Below are positions 11,400 through 23,335 of a DNA stretch of 64,000 bases, piece after piece; within the stretch, counting starts at the first letter, position 1, and the number at the start of each line of letters is the position of its first letter. The notes beneath the pieces are model-generated. The model was not told where the DNA came from. It did not search any database and saw nothing but the letters and a program-made list of their open reading frames with translations. This stretch comes from Adenophora triphylla var. japonica (Eukaryota > Streptophyta > Magnoliopsida > Asterales > Campanulaceae), in contig JAFEMH010001484.1 in assembly GCA_022495995.1 (NCBI GenBank), positions 248,001 to 312,000 on the forward strand, written 5' to 3'. Made by a program: the position numbers and the translations under genes.

Positions 11400-12648
11400 A
11401 TGAGTAGTTCTAGAAAAAGGAAAGAGGTTGCACAAGAACAAGTTCCCCCCGGTCCTCCCCATGATGCTAATAAGTTTAAAAGTCGAAAAGCGGAAAATTT
11501 CTTTGTTCAGTATGAGCGTAAACAATGCAATGCAATGCAGAAAGAGAGTTTGATTTTGAAGATTTAGGCTTGGATGATATTGTGGAGAGGTATCAATGGA
11601 AGAATTTAGCAAGTAGGCCAAAACAGAATGGAGTTGCATTGTTGGTTAAAGAATTTTATGCAAATGTGCATGAGTTGGGAAACTGTGGAGAGTCTTATGT
11701 GAGAGGACGCCCGGTGAATTACTCGAGTGAATTAATTAATCAGTATTATTCTATGCCAAATGTTGAAGAGTGTAAATATTCTAGCACGATTGGGGCAATG
11801 GAAAAAGAATGGAAAAAGGAAATTCACGTGATTCAATCAACCTTTGGGCGTGTGGAGATAAATTTGAATGATGGAGGAAAGTTGCCGCGCTAAGAAGTTG
11901 AGGCACAAGTTGAGATATTTGCACAGTTCATCGCCGAACGGATTCTCGCCGAGTGCGCATTCGCATGTGGTGCATTGGAAGAGAGCACGGCTTATGCATT
12001 TGGTGTCACAGGGAGAGCCTATTAATACCGGATCGATTATTTCCAACCAAATTGCCCACAATGCGGAAAAATTGAGCAATGTCAACTTCAAGTTTCCCTA
12101 TTTGATCACTTATTTGATTTCAAGGGCAAGGGTGAATCCGCCGTCAAGAGACTTGAAACCGGGGCCTAAGATAGATTTGAGCACTATGACCAAGAAAAGA
12201 CATATTCAGTCAGGTGAGGCAATGTCAGCATCGAGTGATGAGGATGGTGAAGGGAATGAAGAAGAAGGAGAAGGAAATAACGAAAATGAAGGAAATGATG
12301 AAGCCATGGAGGAGGACCCCGCGGAAGCACGTGTGGAGTTATACGTAAGAGATCCCGCCAGGCGATGCACTCGCCTCGAGTTTGGCTATGACTTCGGTAA
12401 GAGTGGAGGTGAGCGAACCGAGTAGAAAGTTTGAGGAGGCGGAGCGAGAGACGGATGGCGGAGGCTATGGCAGCCCAAGCACACAGAATGTGCAAGATGA
12501 AAGGTGGGCGCAACTCATGGGTTATTTGCACCACCAAGGCAGTAGTTCGCAGCAGTCTGCTCCACCACACTTCCAGCCACAAGAGGGGCAGTTTCAGCAG
12601 TTTCAGAGTGATCCTTGGGGTCACCAGTTTCGCCCTCCGCCTCAGTAG
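11400..12648 (+). pseudogene. Athila env-position ORF (putative plant transposon protein domain)
   Basis: An ATG at 11400 starts MSSSRKRKEVAQEQ. After a break near 11525-11560, the segment VKEFYANVHELGN...YVRGRPVNYSSELINQYY matches the domain found in the extra ORF of Athila elements (Pfam ATHILA / putative plant transposon protein). A frame change near 11880 leads to AHSHVVHWKRARLMHLVSQG and KFPYLITYLISRARV, then an acidic Glu-rich tail and a Gln/Pro-rich end (to about 12648). The function of this protein is unknown; it sits where retroviruses carry env, but I see no convincing signal peptide or transmembrane segment. Confidence 0.7.
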
Positions 12649-13407
12649 TCGGTTGAGGTACCCCTAACCCTATCTTATGCTTTATTGATATCATATGCAT
12701 TAGGGACAATGCATGGTTTAAGTTTGGGGGTGTGGGGTACTACTTGGTACAGTTTTTGGTTTATCATCATAGTAAAAAAAAAAAAAAAAAAAAAAAAGAA
12801 AAAAATTTGGGTTAATTTTTGTCCTTGTTTGACATGGTTCAAGTTTTGTTAACATTCTTTTTTTCCCATGATTGCTTGGTTGATTGTTTGAAATCGTTAG
12901 TAGGACATCGTGGTGTTGAAAGTCAGTTATGCAAGTCTCAATATATTTTAGATTAATTTTGATATGGTGCTCAATGGTTATATTTATGTCAATAATGCTC
13001 AAAAATTCTGTGCACTTATGCTGTAATTTTCCTGTAGTTGATAATTTTGATCTGTTTTATCAAGTTTATAGTACACCATCATCTTTGACGTTAATGAATT
13101 TGTTTAGTAAATAGTAACTTCTTAACAGTAAACTGTGGGTACTCCTTGGATAGTGTGGATTTTTGTTGTTGGATGGACACCCCTTGTATCTGAGATAATG
13201 TGTAAATTAATTGAAAAAGGGAATGGGAGCAATGGCAATTAAATTATTACTCGGTAATACCTCCAGGCGTGTAGATTGGTTGGATAGGGACCATTCTAGC
13301 TTAACCATATTTCTGGGTATGCAGTAGCGTTATGGGGGAAGAGCTTTTCCGCCGTGATGGTCCGTACCAGGCTCGACACCGAAATGGCTAACTCCCATCT
13401 CTATGAT
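12649..13407 (+). other. Athila 3' non-coding region, cut at 13407
   Basis: AAGTTTGGGGGTGTGGGG at 12720 is a polypurine-like tract. A long A-run lies at about 12775-12797. The sequence then continues without genes to the A-run at 13408-13418, where duplicated flank begins. The true 3' LTR expected after this region is absent. Confidence 0.6.
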
Positions 13408-13444
13408 TAAAAAAAAAACGTTAATTTTTCTCTAACTTAGGAAA

Positions 13445-14668
13445 TGTTGGAAAAATTGGGTGTATTTAAAAAATAGCTTTGAAAAAGAAAACGGGACGGA
13501 AAAATTATTTTTCTAAAATAAAATAAGTCGAGTCAAGAGTTTGACTCTTTTTCCGTAAGACAATATTGCACCGTATACGAGTGCTCACGGTCTACGGAAA
13601 TTGTCCCCAAGATACAACGACTTTCGGAATTTCAGATTGCAGCACAACAACTCTGAAACTATCGGGCGAACTACTGAATACTCGGGATTTTCTTGGACTC
13701 AAAAGTAAGACTTCTGAATGCTAGGATGCTTTAGAGAATAGAATGCTTGAATGATTTGGATGGGAATGAAATGAGGAGGAGGGGGCTATTTATAGTTATT
13801 GAAGAGATGGGATGTCTATTGGGAATAGACACAAATTGCACCCGTTAAATCTGGACCGTTGGATCTAAACAAATTGGATGGAGGAGATCTGCTGGGTCGA
13901 CCCTAGTAGCCTTGACCCGCCTCTTCCAATAGACACGGGTCGCCCTATGTCTTTTCAAGAACCATCACAATCCAAATGCTCCAACCGGATCCGCCAGCCC
14001 AATTGCCATTCGGCCCAACCCAGCGGCCCAAACCAAGCCGGCCACATCCGCCGGCCCACTTTGGACCATGCTGAACCTCTGCCCAAACCATCCCACATCC
14101 ATGATTCGGCTGTCCCAATCCCATTAGCCCAGCCGAGCCATACCCATCTGATCCGCACCGAGCCGAATTCCGTCAAAAGTTTAAGGCTCCTCAGCTCCCA
14201 GCGACCGATGCGTACAAAGTGCAAAGTGCGCCCTAAACCGCCCATTCCGCCCTTCGCGCGCTTCGCGGGTTAAGGGTCCAATTTGAACTTGAACAAAACT
14301 AGCTCAATAGCCCACTTGGATGCATGGTTGGCCCAATGGTCCAACTAGGTTGGCCCAAGGAGATCAACTTGATATCTCCTTCCTTGGATGCTCACATTAA
14401 TAAAGTGGAGTAACTTCCCTTTTCCTAGCAATGTGGGATATGGATTTTCCATTCCAACTTCTCTTCAATTAACAACTTTAAGTTGCTCACTTTAACCATT
14501 AATTTCTCATTCACCCGAAATTGGTTTTGAGAAAATAAATATATCATTTTAATCTACACTAAATGTAGATTAATTATTTGCAACTTATTTCTATTTTTAC
14601 AAAATAGAAACTTCTAGAAACTTGGTCAAATATTGGTCAAACACCAATAATACTACCAATTTCTAACA
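13445..14668 (-). repeat. Copia A 3' LTR
   Basis: 1224 bp, same ends as 1967-3193. The minus-strand TATA box CTATAAATAG is the complement of 13786-13795. It is followed on the plus side by ATCCCCCACATG, i.e. the polypurine tract CATGTGGGGGAT on the element strand. Confidence 0.9.
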
Positions 14669-14988
14669 ATCCCCCACATGAATGAAATTAATGCATGAAT
14701 GCAGACTTTCAAGAAAATCCCGACGAACTGTTACCTCATCGGGGTAGGTAGCTTTCGGCTTTGAACCATCCCTAGTAAGATGCTATCGGATTTACTTGCT
14801 GTTCAGTGAACGCGATGTCTTGAACTGATCAGCATTTTGTGTAAACCAAGACAATAACATTTACACGATAACAATTCTGATATCTTTCGTTCTCACGTTG
14901 TGTCCAATTCGGCCCTGGACCATATCTTGGATTCATAAGTGTTTTCTATTAGAAGCGGCCAAACTTCTTCACTTATATAGGTGATCTC
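14669..14988 (-). mobile_element. Copia A 3' internal end with polypurine tract
   Basis: Polypurine tract at 14669-14680 on the minus strand. The rest is non-coding and equals 3194-3516. It ends with ATCTC (14984-14988), the left target duplication of the solo Athila LTR. Confidence 0.8.
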
Positions 14989-16332
14989 TGATGGATGTGT
15001 TTTTACACATCTAAATTAGGTACTCCTACTCTTATTTCTTGTGAAATTCTTGAGTAAAAGGTTATTTTAATGTATTTTCTAGTGTTTTTGTGAGTACAGG
15101 TTAATTAGGTGACAAATTATGGATTCAAGTGAAGAAAGGAACAAAAATGGAGCGGAGATCTGTTGGAAAGTGAAAAAGGACTTGTGAGGCATTTTAAGAA
15201 GTCAAGGAGCCTTTCTGCTGGAGGATCAAAAGGGAATTATGGAAGGAAAAAGGAGCAAGGCTGGAATGCAGGGTGGGCGCACGCCTGGAAGGGGTGGTCG
15301 CACGCCCCAAAACTCTCGAGATTGAAGGCGGGCGCACGCCTGAATAGTGGGTGCACGCCCGGTGGTGCCGGCCGAAAGAGAGTGTTTCCTTATTTTGAAA
15401 GGATTTTTGAGATCCTTGGCAGATTTTAATGGATCTTTTGAATCCCTTTTCCTAGTCATTGAAGGATTGTTTTTAGGATTATATATATTCCTATTATGAT
15501 TATTATTAGACACTTTGGATTATTATTTTCTTGCCTAGGCTTGTGAAGGATTTGGAGGATTTCGGATTTTGAAGGTTTTTGTTCTTTTTCTAGGTTTGAT
15601 GCATTGTTATTATTATTCATATTTTGTGGTTGTGATCATGAATATGAGTAGCTAAGTTTCCTTTTCATGGATTGGATGTAGTAATTGTTGAACCTCTACA
15701 TGCTAATTCAAGTTTGAATTCTTCCAAACTCTTTCATTCTTATTTGATGAATTAATTATCATTCTTTAATTTGTTTTAGACTGTTGCACTACCGTGGACG
15801 GTTTATTTAAAGTACACTAATTCATCGATTAGGTTGGATTGTTGACCTACCGGAATACAATACAACTTAGACTCATATATTTCTTGTGAACTTAATGAAT
15901 TTCTTGAATGTTGTTTTGACCTACCGGAATTGATAACAAGATAGAAATATTGGGGTTGCAATCCGCACACCAAACGTCCCAACCCTTAACTAAGTGAAAG
16001 AGTCTTTGAATGAAATTGTTATTTTTCTTAGTAAAATCATTAGCATAGAGGGGATGCAATTATGAAATCCAATCCGTGAATTTCTTTGATCTGATTAAAT
16101 CCTAGTTTCTTGCTTTCTTGTTTTCTTCAATTAAATAGTTTAATTTCTCGTTTTAGTAATTTAGTTAATAAATCAAATCAAAAACCCCATTTTGTTACTT
16201 TCTGCATTAATTAAATCAACTTGTTAAAGCACACGAGTCTCTGTGGTTCGACCCTTACTTTTGTACGTTGCTACTTCGGTAACTTGTACACTTGCAAGGT
16301 ATTTTTATTACACAGTGGAATTTTCTCCATCA
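14989..16332 (+). repeat. Solo LTR of Athila
   Basis: TGATGGATGTG ... TTCTCCATCA, 1344 bp, flanked by ATCTC at 14984-14988 and 16333-16337. No internal Athila sequence adjoins it. This is the classical product of recombination between the two LTRs of one element. It still carries the TATATATA box and the GC-rich repeat cluster. Confidence 0.92.
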
Positions 16333-16337
16333 ATCTC

Positions 16338-16537
16338 CTATAAGGAGTAACCTGCAATACTCCACCTTTGTTAAGGTATAGGAATCATTAAAAGCTTTAA
16401 AGCTTACCCTCACCACACGTCAGCAGGGTTTCTTGCACTTGGGCAGCTACTGAGAATGGGTTTTTAAGAAGTTCCAAGTGTGCTACTAGAATATCCATAA
16501 CTTAGTTGCCTCATTGAACCATGTTTGTGGGATCTCC
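16338..16537 (-). mobile_element. Copia A internal fragment between the two gypsy insertions
   Basis: About 200 bp of non-coding 3' copia sequence with no open frame of note. It ends in TCTCC (16533-16537), the target duplication of the Tekay-like insertion; copia resumes after TCTCC at 25608-25612. Confidence 0.75.
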
Positions 16538-18795
16538 TGTGAGGACCCCGACCCGGGACCTACACGTGTCCCGAGTTGGAGCGTCCTCAAACTAACCCAA
16601 ATTTACTAAACTTTTAAAACTTTAAATTAAACTTCAAACATAAATATCATTAACGTTGTCATTTCAAAATAACTCCACTCCTCTCCACATTGGAGGAGGA
16701 GTTGACCAACTTTGAAAACCTTTACCTGTTTAGTTACAAAAGATATTGGTTTTAACGTAGAAATATAAGGTTTATAATTACAAACTCCCAAAAGGAATTA
16801 TAACAAAATACTTTCTACGCCAACCTAACGTACCCCGTCAATACCCAAAAGCTCACTGCCAAACTCCTTTCCGTCCTTACTTGGCCGGTCCTCCTGTCTC
16901 GGGATCTAAAAACATTAAAGGGAGAGGGGTGAGAATAAATCTCAGTAAGCTATTATGAATGCAGCAATATGCCAGATAAATGCAACACATAATAAGTCGC
17001 ACATAACACATTGGAAAAACTGTAAACACATTCCATTACCTTGGTTTACCTTTTCCCGTCTGAACAGTAGTCGTACAACATTGGGTATAATAATACTCCA
17101 ATCTTACAGTGAGCTGCTTAAGCAATACTCACATCTTATAAGACCCGTTTTTCAGGGAACCAAATAAGATAGTAGCAACTCTGTAAGGCTTTTGGCTCAA
17201 TACAGATGTTATACCCCATCCTGTGGCCACAGGAGGGGACGGCCACATATAACATAATCCGATCACATTAGGTCACACTTCCATAATTGATCGTATTATG
17301 TTATAGCCCCAATGTCAGCTGACTCACACATTATCAAGCACATAATAGATACTTGAATAAAATCCACAGAAAGGGATAACAATATATCAACATGGTAAAA
17401 TATACTCATGTCCAACCAATATCATAGTGCAACAATTGATCAACACACTATGCATAATATAACAATGTATATGAACTCAATGTAAGGCAAGGAAGTACAA
17501 TCAATCCATCCTACAAGGTCATATACAATAATACAAGGCCTCTATGAAGATTCACGTTCAATTTACCAAGTGGGAGTTACAATCTATAAGTGACCAAACA
17601 AGATTGCTAAACAAATTCTGATTCAGATTTAAAGTTCAGTTCTGCAGGGTTGGGCGACCGCCCATACCACTTGGGCGACCGCCCAAGTGGGTTTTCCAAA
17701 AGGTTCCAAGTTTCTGCCTCGTTGGGTGCCCGCACACACTATCATGGGCGACCGCCCATAGGAAAGTTCAAAGGGATGGGCGACCGCCCAACACCTCTTG
17801 GGCGACCGCCCAAGAGGTTTTTCCAAGGCACCCAAGTTTCTGGACACATGGGCGGCCGCTCATGCCCCCTTGGGCGACCGCCCAAGTGCCTGATCCAGAA
17901 TTTCCAGATTTCCTAAATTCCCTTTCTTACCATTTTTCCTTTCCTTTACAATACTCTTTATACTCATGAACACCAAGTGATTTCTAGCTCTATAAGGATC
18001 ATCATAAACCAAGTAAACCCATAGAAATGTAAACCTAATTTATTCATCCCTAAATCTTCCACCCAATTCATACTCTCTACATCAACTACCATGAACATTT
18101 AAATCATCCTATTTCATTTATCAATCCTCCCACTCCTACAAGGTTTCCAAAGCATATAACAACCATTAATATAACAAGGATAACATTTATAATTTATGAA
18201 CATTTATAAGAAGGGAAGTCATAACAACTTACCTAGCCAATACAAGATGAAATGAAGCTTTTCTAGGCTTGATCAACTCCTTGAGATGAACCACTCACAA
18301 AAGGACACTTGGATTTGAAAATGGTTGAGAAATGGCTTGCTAGAAAATCTTGGAAAGGAGAGGCTTTCACAAGGCTCTTTCCATGGAGAATTGTAAAGAA
18401 AATGAGAATGATGAGGGAGATGAATAGGGAAAGTAGGGGAAGAGTGAAAGAAAGTATAAGGGAGGTATGGGGAGTAAGTAGGTGTCATTGACTAAGAGTG
18501 AAGGGGAGTATTTTATGGTATGGCCCCTCCCCAAGCCTAGCTAATTTCTTAGGCTTTCTACAAAATAAATAAAACCCCTTTTCTTTTCCATTATTTATTC
18601 TACACAATTTAACCTCCTCATACTTTTTATCAAATTTCTATTTTTATATTTTCTTTTAGAACATTAATTTATTTTCCTATCATTTATCCTAATATAATAA
18701 ATCAAGTATATAAAAATGGACACATAATATTAACAGTAATATTAAAAACACACAATATGGTATTAAAATTAGTGCCTAGGGTTAGGGTCGTTACA
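16538..18795 (-). repeat. Tekay-like 3' LTR
   Basis: Plus-strand ends TGTGAGGACCCC and GGGTCGTTACA; on the element strand TGTAACGACCC ... GGTCCTCACA. 2258 bp. It contains the palindromic GGGCGACCGCCC array (17650-17885) and AT-rich DNA near 18540-18770. Confidence 0.93.
17650..17885. repeat. Array of GGGCGACCGCCC palindromes in the LTR
   Basis: Six exact copies of GGGCGACCGCCC plus degenerate ones (GGGCGGCCGCTC, GGGTGCCCGCAC). Several have longer inverted arms, for example CTTGGGCGACCGCCCAAG. They come in pairs separated by a conserved TTCCAAGTTTCTG-type spacer, so the repeat unit is roughly 115 bp. The sister array is at 24465-24712. Confidence 0.85.
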
Positions 18796-20319
18796 CTCAC
18801 TCCCCCTTAAAGAAAATTCGTCCCGAATTTTAAAAGACTTACTTGGATTTTCAAACAACCACGGGTATTTTGCTCTCATCTCCGACTCTAGCTCCCACGT
18901 CGCTTCCTCAACAGTGTGATTCTTCCAAAGGACCTTCACTATCGGAATACTCTTAGACCTCAACTCCTTAACTTGAAACTCTAGGACTCTCAAGGGTTCC
19001 TCAACATAAGACATGTCCGCTTGGACATCATCGGGGGGAGAACTCAAGATGTGGGAAGGATCATGACAATACTTCCTCAACATCGAAACATGGAAAACAT
19101 CATGGAGTAAGGAAAGAGACGGAGGTAAGGCCAACCGGTAAGCCAAATCTCCAATCTTCTCTAGAATCTCAAACGGACCAACGAACCTCGGAGCCAATTT
19201 ACCCTTATTACCAAACCTTTTTATTCCCGTCCTCGGAGAGACCTTCAAGAATACAAAGTCACCAACTTCAAAAGATAAATCCCTTCTTCTATTGTCGGCG
19301 TAGCTTTTCTGTCTACTCTGAGCCGTCTTCAATCTATCCCGAATCACCTTGATCTTTTCCGTAGAATCTCGAACCAAATCCGGGCCCCAAAGTCTCGCTT
19401 CACCAACCTCGTCCCAACACATCGGAGATCGACACTTCCTACCATACAACGCTTCATACGGAGCCATCTCAATACTAGACTGATAACTGTTGTTGTAGGC
19501 AAACTCCACTAAAGGTAGATGATCCTCCCAAGACAATTGGAAATCCATCACACAAGCCCGTAACATATCCTCAAGTATCTGAATAGTTCTCTCGGACTGA
19601 CCATCGGTTTGAGGATGAAACGCCGTACTGAAACACAATTTAGAACCCAAGGCTTCATGCAATGCTCTCCAGAATCTAGATGTAAACCTCGGATCTCTGT
19701 CGGAAACAATACTAACCGGAACTCCGTGAAGTCTCACAATCTCCTTCATATACAACTGAGCTAACTTCTCTAACGAAAACTTGGTTGATACCGGAAGAAA
19801 ATGAGCCGACTTCGTTAACCGATCCACAATAACCCAAATAGCATCCATCTTCTTCGCGGTAAGAGGCAAACCCGAAACAAAATCCATCGAGATCCCTTCC
19901 CATTTCCATTCCGGAATATCCAATGGTTGAAGTAGTCCCGCCGGTCTCTGATGTTCTGCCTTAATCTGTTGACAAGTCAAACACTTGGACACATAATCCG
20001 CAATTTCCCTCTTCATTCCATTCCACCAATACCCACGCTTCAAGTCTTGATACATTTTGGTACTACCCGGATGAATCGCAAACTTGGACTTATGGCCATC
20101 CTCTAAAACACGGTTCTTGATTTCCGGCGATGAAGAAACGCAAATTCTCCCTTGGAAAGTTAAAATCCCATCTCTATTCAAAGCAAATTCCCCGGCTTTC
20201 CCCTCTTGTACTTGATCAAAAATTTTCTTCAATTCCGGATCACCTTGTTGAGCTTCCTTCAAATCTCCATACAAAGTGGGAACGGCTCGAACATTCGCAA
20301 TAATTACTTCACTCTTCAA
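18769..20319 (-). CDS. pol: Integrase with C-terminal chromodomain (Tekay-like pol, 3' part)
   Basis: 516 codons in one open frame. The N-terminal zinc-binding part has HPGSTKMYQDLKRGYWW and CLTCQQIKAEH. The catalytic core shows the D,D-35-E set: GISMDFVSGLP, VSDRDPRF and DGQSERTIQILED. The C-terminal region has LPPSLSLLHDVFHVSMLRKY and then a chromodomain, PIVKVLWKNHTVEEATWELE, which in this lineage directs insertion to particular chromatin. The frame runs past the polypurine tract and stops inside the LTR (18769-18771). It is separated from RNase H by one in-frame TGA only; whether that stop is real or an error cannot be told from this copy. Confidence 0.9.
   Translation of the reverse strand: MKSEVIIANVRAVPTLYGDLKEAQQGDPELKKIFDQVQEGKAGEFALNRDGILTFQGRICVSSSPEIKNRVLEDGHKSKFAIHPGSTKMYQDLKRGYWWNGMKREIADYVSKCLTCQQIKAEHQRPAGLLQPLDIPEWKWEGISMDFVSGLPLTAKKMDAIWVIVDRLTKSAHFLPVSTKFSLEKLAQLYMKEIVRLHGVPVSIVSDRDPRFTSRFWRALHEALGSKLCFSTAFHPQTDGQSERTIQILEDMLRACVMDFQLSWEDHLPLVEFAYNNSYQSSIEMAPYEALYGRKCRSPMCWDEVGEARLWGPDLVRDSTEKIKVIRDRLKTAQSRQKSYADNRRRDLSFEVGDFVFLKVSPRTGIKRFGNKGKLAPRFVGPFEILEKIGDLAYRLALPPSLSLLHDVFHVSMLRKYCHDPSHILSSPPDDVQADMSYVEEPLRVLEFQVKELRSKSIPIVKVLWKNHTVEEATWELESEMRAKYPWLFENPSKSFKIRDEFSLRGSECNDPNPRH
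18796..18814 (-). promoter_or_regulatory. Polypurine tract of the Tekay-like element
   Basis: On the minus strand TTTAAGGGGGAGTGAG sits directly before the 3' LTR start TGTAACG. It is the expected primer site for plus-strand synthesis. Confidence 0.85.
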
Positions 20320-20322
20320 TTC

Positions 20323-21546
20323 TCAGAAACTCAAAGTTGTCACATACGCCTTTCGGCTAATCGCATCCGCCACTAAATTGGCCTTCCCCGGGTGATAAGA
20401 AATTATACAATCAAAATCCTTCAAGAACTCAAGCCATCTCCTTTGTCGGTTGTTCAACTCCTTTTGAGTAAATAAATACTTCAAACTTTTATGATCGGTA
20501 AAAATCTCAAACTTCGCCCCATAAAGATAGTGCTTCCACTTATGCAACGCAAATACAATCGCCGCCAATTCCATATCATGAGTAGGATAATTCTGTTCCG
20601 CCGGTGATAACTTCCTAGAGGCATACGCAATAACCTTCCCATTTTGCATGAGGACACATCCCAAACCCGCCTTCGAGGCATCACTATAGATTACAAAATT
20701 CTCACAACCATCCGGAAGGGTAAGAACAGGAGCCGTCGTCAACCTCTTCTTCAATTCGTTAAAACTTTCTTCACACTTGGAATCCCATATGAATGATACA
20801 TCTTTCCGAGTCAACCTAGTCAATGGAGTAGCGATCCGAGAAAACCCTTCAATGAACCTCCGATAATACCCCGCCAAACCAAGGAAACTACAGACCTCAG
20901 TCACCGTCGAAGGTTGCTTCCAATTAACCACGGCCTCAATTTTCGAAGGATCCACGGAAATCCCCGAACTCGACACAACATGCCCCAAGAAAGAAACCTG
21001 CTCAAGCCAAAACTCACACTTGCTGAACTTGGCGTACAACTGCTTCTCACGAAGAACGGACAATACAATCCTCAAATGATTGTCATGCTCTTCCCGGGAT
21101 TTAGAATAAACAAGGATATCATCTATGAATACCACCACAAAGCTATCAAGATAAGGCTTAAAGACACGGTTCATCATATCCATAAACACGGCTGTAGCAT
21201 TAGTCAATCCGAACGGCATCACAACAAACTCATAGTGACCATATCTAGTTCGGAAAGCTGTTTTAGCAATATCATCCGGCCTAATCTTCAACTGATGGTA
21301 TCCGCTTCTCAAATCAAGCTTTGAGTAGATAACGGAACCTTGGAGTTGGTCAAATAAATCATCTATGTGCGGAAGAGGATACTTATTCTTTATAGTGGCT
21401 TGGTTCAACAAACGATAATCTATACACAATCGTAAGGTACCATCCTTCTTCCTAACAAATAGAACCGGTGCTCCCCATGGAGACACACTAGGGCGAATAA
21501 AATCCCGGTCTAGCAATTCTTGCAATTGGACCTTCAATTCTTTCAA
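20323..21546 (-). CDS. pol: Reverse transcriptase and RNase H (Tekay-like pol, middle part)
   Basis: 407 codons. RT motifs in order: [49 protein letters not shown] and the catalytic FIDDILVYS. RNase H follows with [38 protein letters not shown] and LVADAISRK. It normally forms one polyprotein with the protease upstream and the integrase downstream. The frame break to the protease lies at about 21546-21620. Confidence 0.92.
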   Translation of the reverse strand: MKELKVQLQELLDRDFIRPSVSPWGAPVLFVRKKDGTLRLCIDYRLLNQATIKNKYPLPHIDDLFDQLQGSVIYSKLDLRSGYHQLKIRPDDIAKTAFRTRYGHYEFVVMPFGLTNATAVFMDMMNRVFKPYLDSFVVVFIDDILVYSKSREEHDNHLRIVLSVLREKQLYAKFSKCEFWLEQVSFLGHVVSSSGISVDPSKIEAVVNWKQPSTVTEVCSFLGLAGYYRRFIEGFSRIATPLTRLTRKDVSFIWDSKCEESFNELKKRLTTAPVLTLPDGCENFVIYSDASKAGLGCVLMQNGKVIAYASRKLSPAEQNYPTHDMELAAIVFALHKWKHYLYGAKFEIFTDHKSLKYLFTQKELNNRQRRWLEFLKDFDCIISYHPGKANLVADAISRKAYVTTLSF

Positions 21547-21548
21547 CT

Positions 21549-22430
21549 CTACTGAGCCATTCTATAGGGTGCTTTAGAGATAGGGCGGCGCCGAGCACTA
21601 AGTCAATACAAAACTCTACCTCACGATCCGGGAGGCATAGAGTACTCACTAGAAAACACATCACTAAACTCATTCACAACCGGACATGAGCTAACTCGAG
21701 ACTTCTTATTGGAATCTACCACATAAGCCAAGTAACCCGCACACCCCTTAGATAGCATCTTTCTAGCTTTTAAGGCGTAAATAACATGTAACCCAAACAT
21801 AGATTTATCCGCATCAAATATAAATGTAGGCACATCAGGCATAGCAAATGAGACTCGTTTTCTACGACAGTCTACCAAAGCATGACACTGACTCAACCAA
21901 TCCATTCCAAGGATCACATCAAAATCACGGATTGATAACTCGACCAAATCAACCGGCAATACATGCCCACATATAGTCACATCACAACCACGATATATCA
22001 AAGAAGATGCAAGGCACTCTCCCATAGGAGTAGAGACCTCCAACACATAAGGCATAGGTTCAGGCAAAATATGCAATGAGAATGCAAAATGAGATGCCAC
22101 AAATGAATGGGAAGACCCGGGATCTATAAGAATGCGGGCTTTAACTTTTGAGACAGGAACTATACCTCTAATGACGGCATTAGGATCGACCTCTCCTCGA
22201 CCCAAAGCAAACACTCGACCTTGGACTCTATCTTTGGGTTTCCCGTCTACATCTCTCTTCACACCACTACCTTGTCCCCCTTGACCACTACCCGAAGCTT
22301 GCTTACTCGCCACTGGGACAATTCCTCCTGAAATGGCCTGTCGATCCACACTCCAAACACTTGCCTTGCTTGCTCCAACACTTGTCCTCCGAATGCCCTT
22401 GCCTCTTGCAATAACCACACGTTGTCCCAA
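21549..22430 (-). pseudogene. pro: Aspartic protease (Tekay-like)
   Basis: Contains ARILIDPGSSHSFVASHFAF; plant chromoviruses commonly have DPG at this active-site position. Further conserved pieces are GCDVTICGHVLPVDLVEL and DVILGMDWLSQCHALVDCRR. The protein end NEFSDVFSSE... is the usual linker into RT (PPGREVEF in the next frame), so one frameshift lies near 21600-21625. Another separates it from the gag knuckles near 22300-22430. Confidence 0.85.
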
Positions 22431-23253
22431 ACTGACCAGAAGTTGAACGATTTTTCGAAGCCGCTACGTTTCCTCCTTGATTTGCTCCCGGGGTGAATGT
22501 CCTTGGTTGCCCTCTGTTCTGTCCCGAACCTTGACCTTGGAATCTGTTTCGGTTTCCACCTTCATTTTTACCCCGATGCTCCTCTATGTCATTCTCAATC
22601 CGATACGCCATGTTCACAGTCGCTTGGAAGTTGGCGAAGTCATGAGTCAAAAGCTGCTTCCGGAACTCCACCCTTAAGCCTTTCACGAACCGGTAGATAC
22701 GCCTCTCCTCATCTGGCACCAAATGAGGACAATAGCGGGCTAGCTCCGTAAACTTTGCTGAATACTGTGCTATAGACATTGTCCCTTGCTCCAATTTCAG
22801 AAACTCAACCTCTTTCTTATCTCTAGTCACCATCGGAACAAAGTGGTCCCGGAACTTACGTGTGAAATTATCCCAAGTTTGCGGTGTCAAATCCCGGTCC
22901 CAACCATCCTTTACTACCTGCCACTAGTGCTCCGCGGGTCCTTCCAACTTGAAAACGGCACATCTCACCTTTTCCGCATCCGAACTCTCCATAGCCAAGA
23001 AAATCATGTTCATCGCTTCAAGCCACCTTTCTGCCTTCACCGGATCCGGATCTCCGTTGAAGCTAGGAGGAGACATCTTCACGAACTTCTCTAGACCATG
23101 GTGCCCTTGCCTACCTTCGGGTTATTGTTGTCCCCTACCTTGATTCTCGAGCCGTCATATTTTGAAGAAACACTCAAACATATCCATCATTTCGGCATTC
23201 GGATTACCAACATCACCCAAAGCCCGATTCCGATCACCATCATTTCCCGCCAT
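22303..23253 (-). pseudogene. gag: Gag with two zinc knuckles (Tekay-like)
   Basis: The likely start is the ATG complementary to 23251-23253 (MAGNDGDRNRALGD). The retrotransposon gag domain includes RKFRDHFVPMVTRDKKEVEF and LARYCPHLVPDEERRIYRFV (about 22890-22660). Two C-x2-C-x4-H-x4-C knuckles follow, CGYCKRQGHSEDKC and CLECGSTGHFRRNC (about 22400-22330). A TAG interrupts EH-WQ at about 22925, and a frame break lies near 23150. The protein would coat element RNA in virus-like particles. Confidence 0.82.
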
Positions 23254-23335
23254 TAGTACAAACTCCCGCATTAAACACTCGACGTCGCTTATCACACACT
23301 CTCACTCAGCTAGACTCTACCCGAGAACTCTAACC

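Larger units (their letters stand above)
3517..13407 (+). mobile_element. Athila-type Ty3/gypsy element, 3' end missing
   Basis: Order on the plus strand: 5' LTR (3517-4858), tRNA-Asp-type primer site (4865), gag, protease, RT-RNase H, integrase (to 10384), the post-pol conserved motif (10401), the Athila env-position ORF (about 11400-12650) and a polypurine-like tract (12718). At 13407 the element stops abruptly at an A-run and joins a second copy of the left flank. There is therefore no 3' LTR in direct continuity. The coding regions carry several single-base frameshifts. Confidence 0.88.
13408..16332. repeat. Large direct duplication, copy 2 (pairs with 1931-4858)
   Basis: Flank, copia LTR, copia 3' internal DNA, ATCTC and Athila LTR in the same order as copy 1. 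Differences are few and concentrate at CAG/CTG sites. After the Athila LTR this copy has ATCTC again (16333-16337) and then copia sequence, so it holds the locus with a solo Athila LTR. Confidence 0.9.

Noticed and set aside
21549..22430. DPG in the Tekay-like protease and DLG in the Athila protease read as lost active sites
   Set aside because: Both forms are usual in these plant gypsy lineages, so they are not evidence of inactivation.
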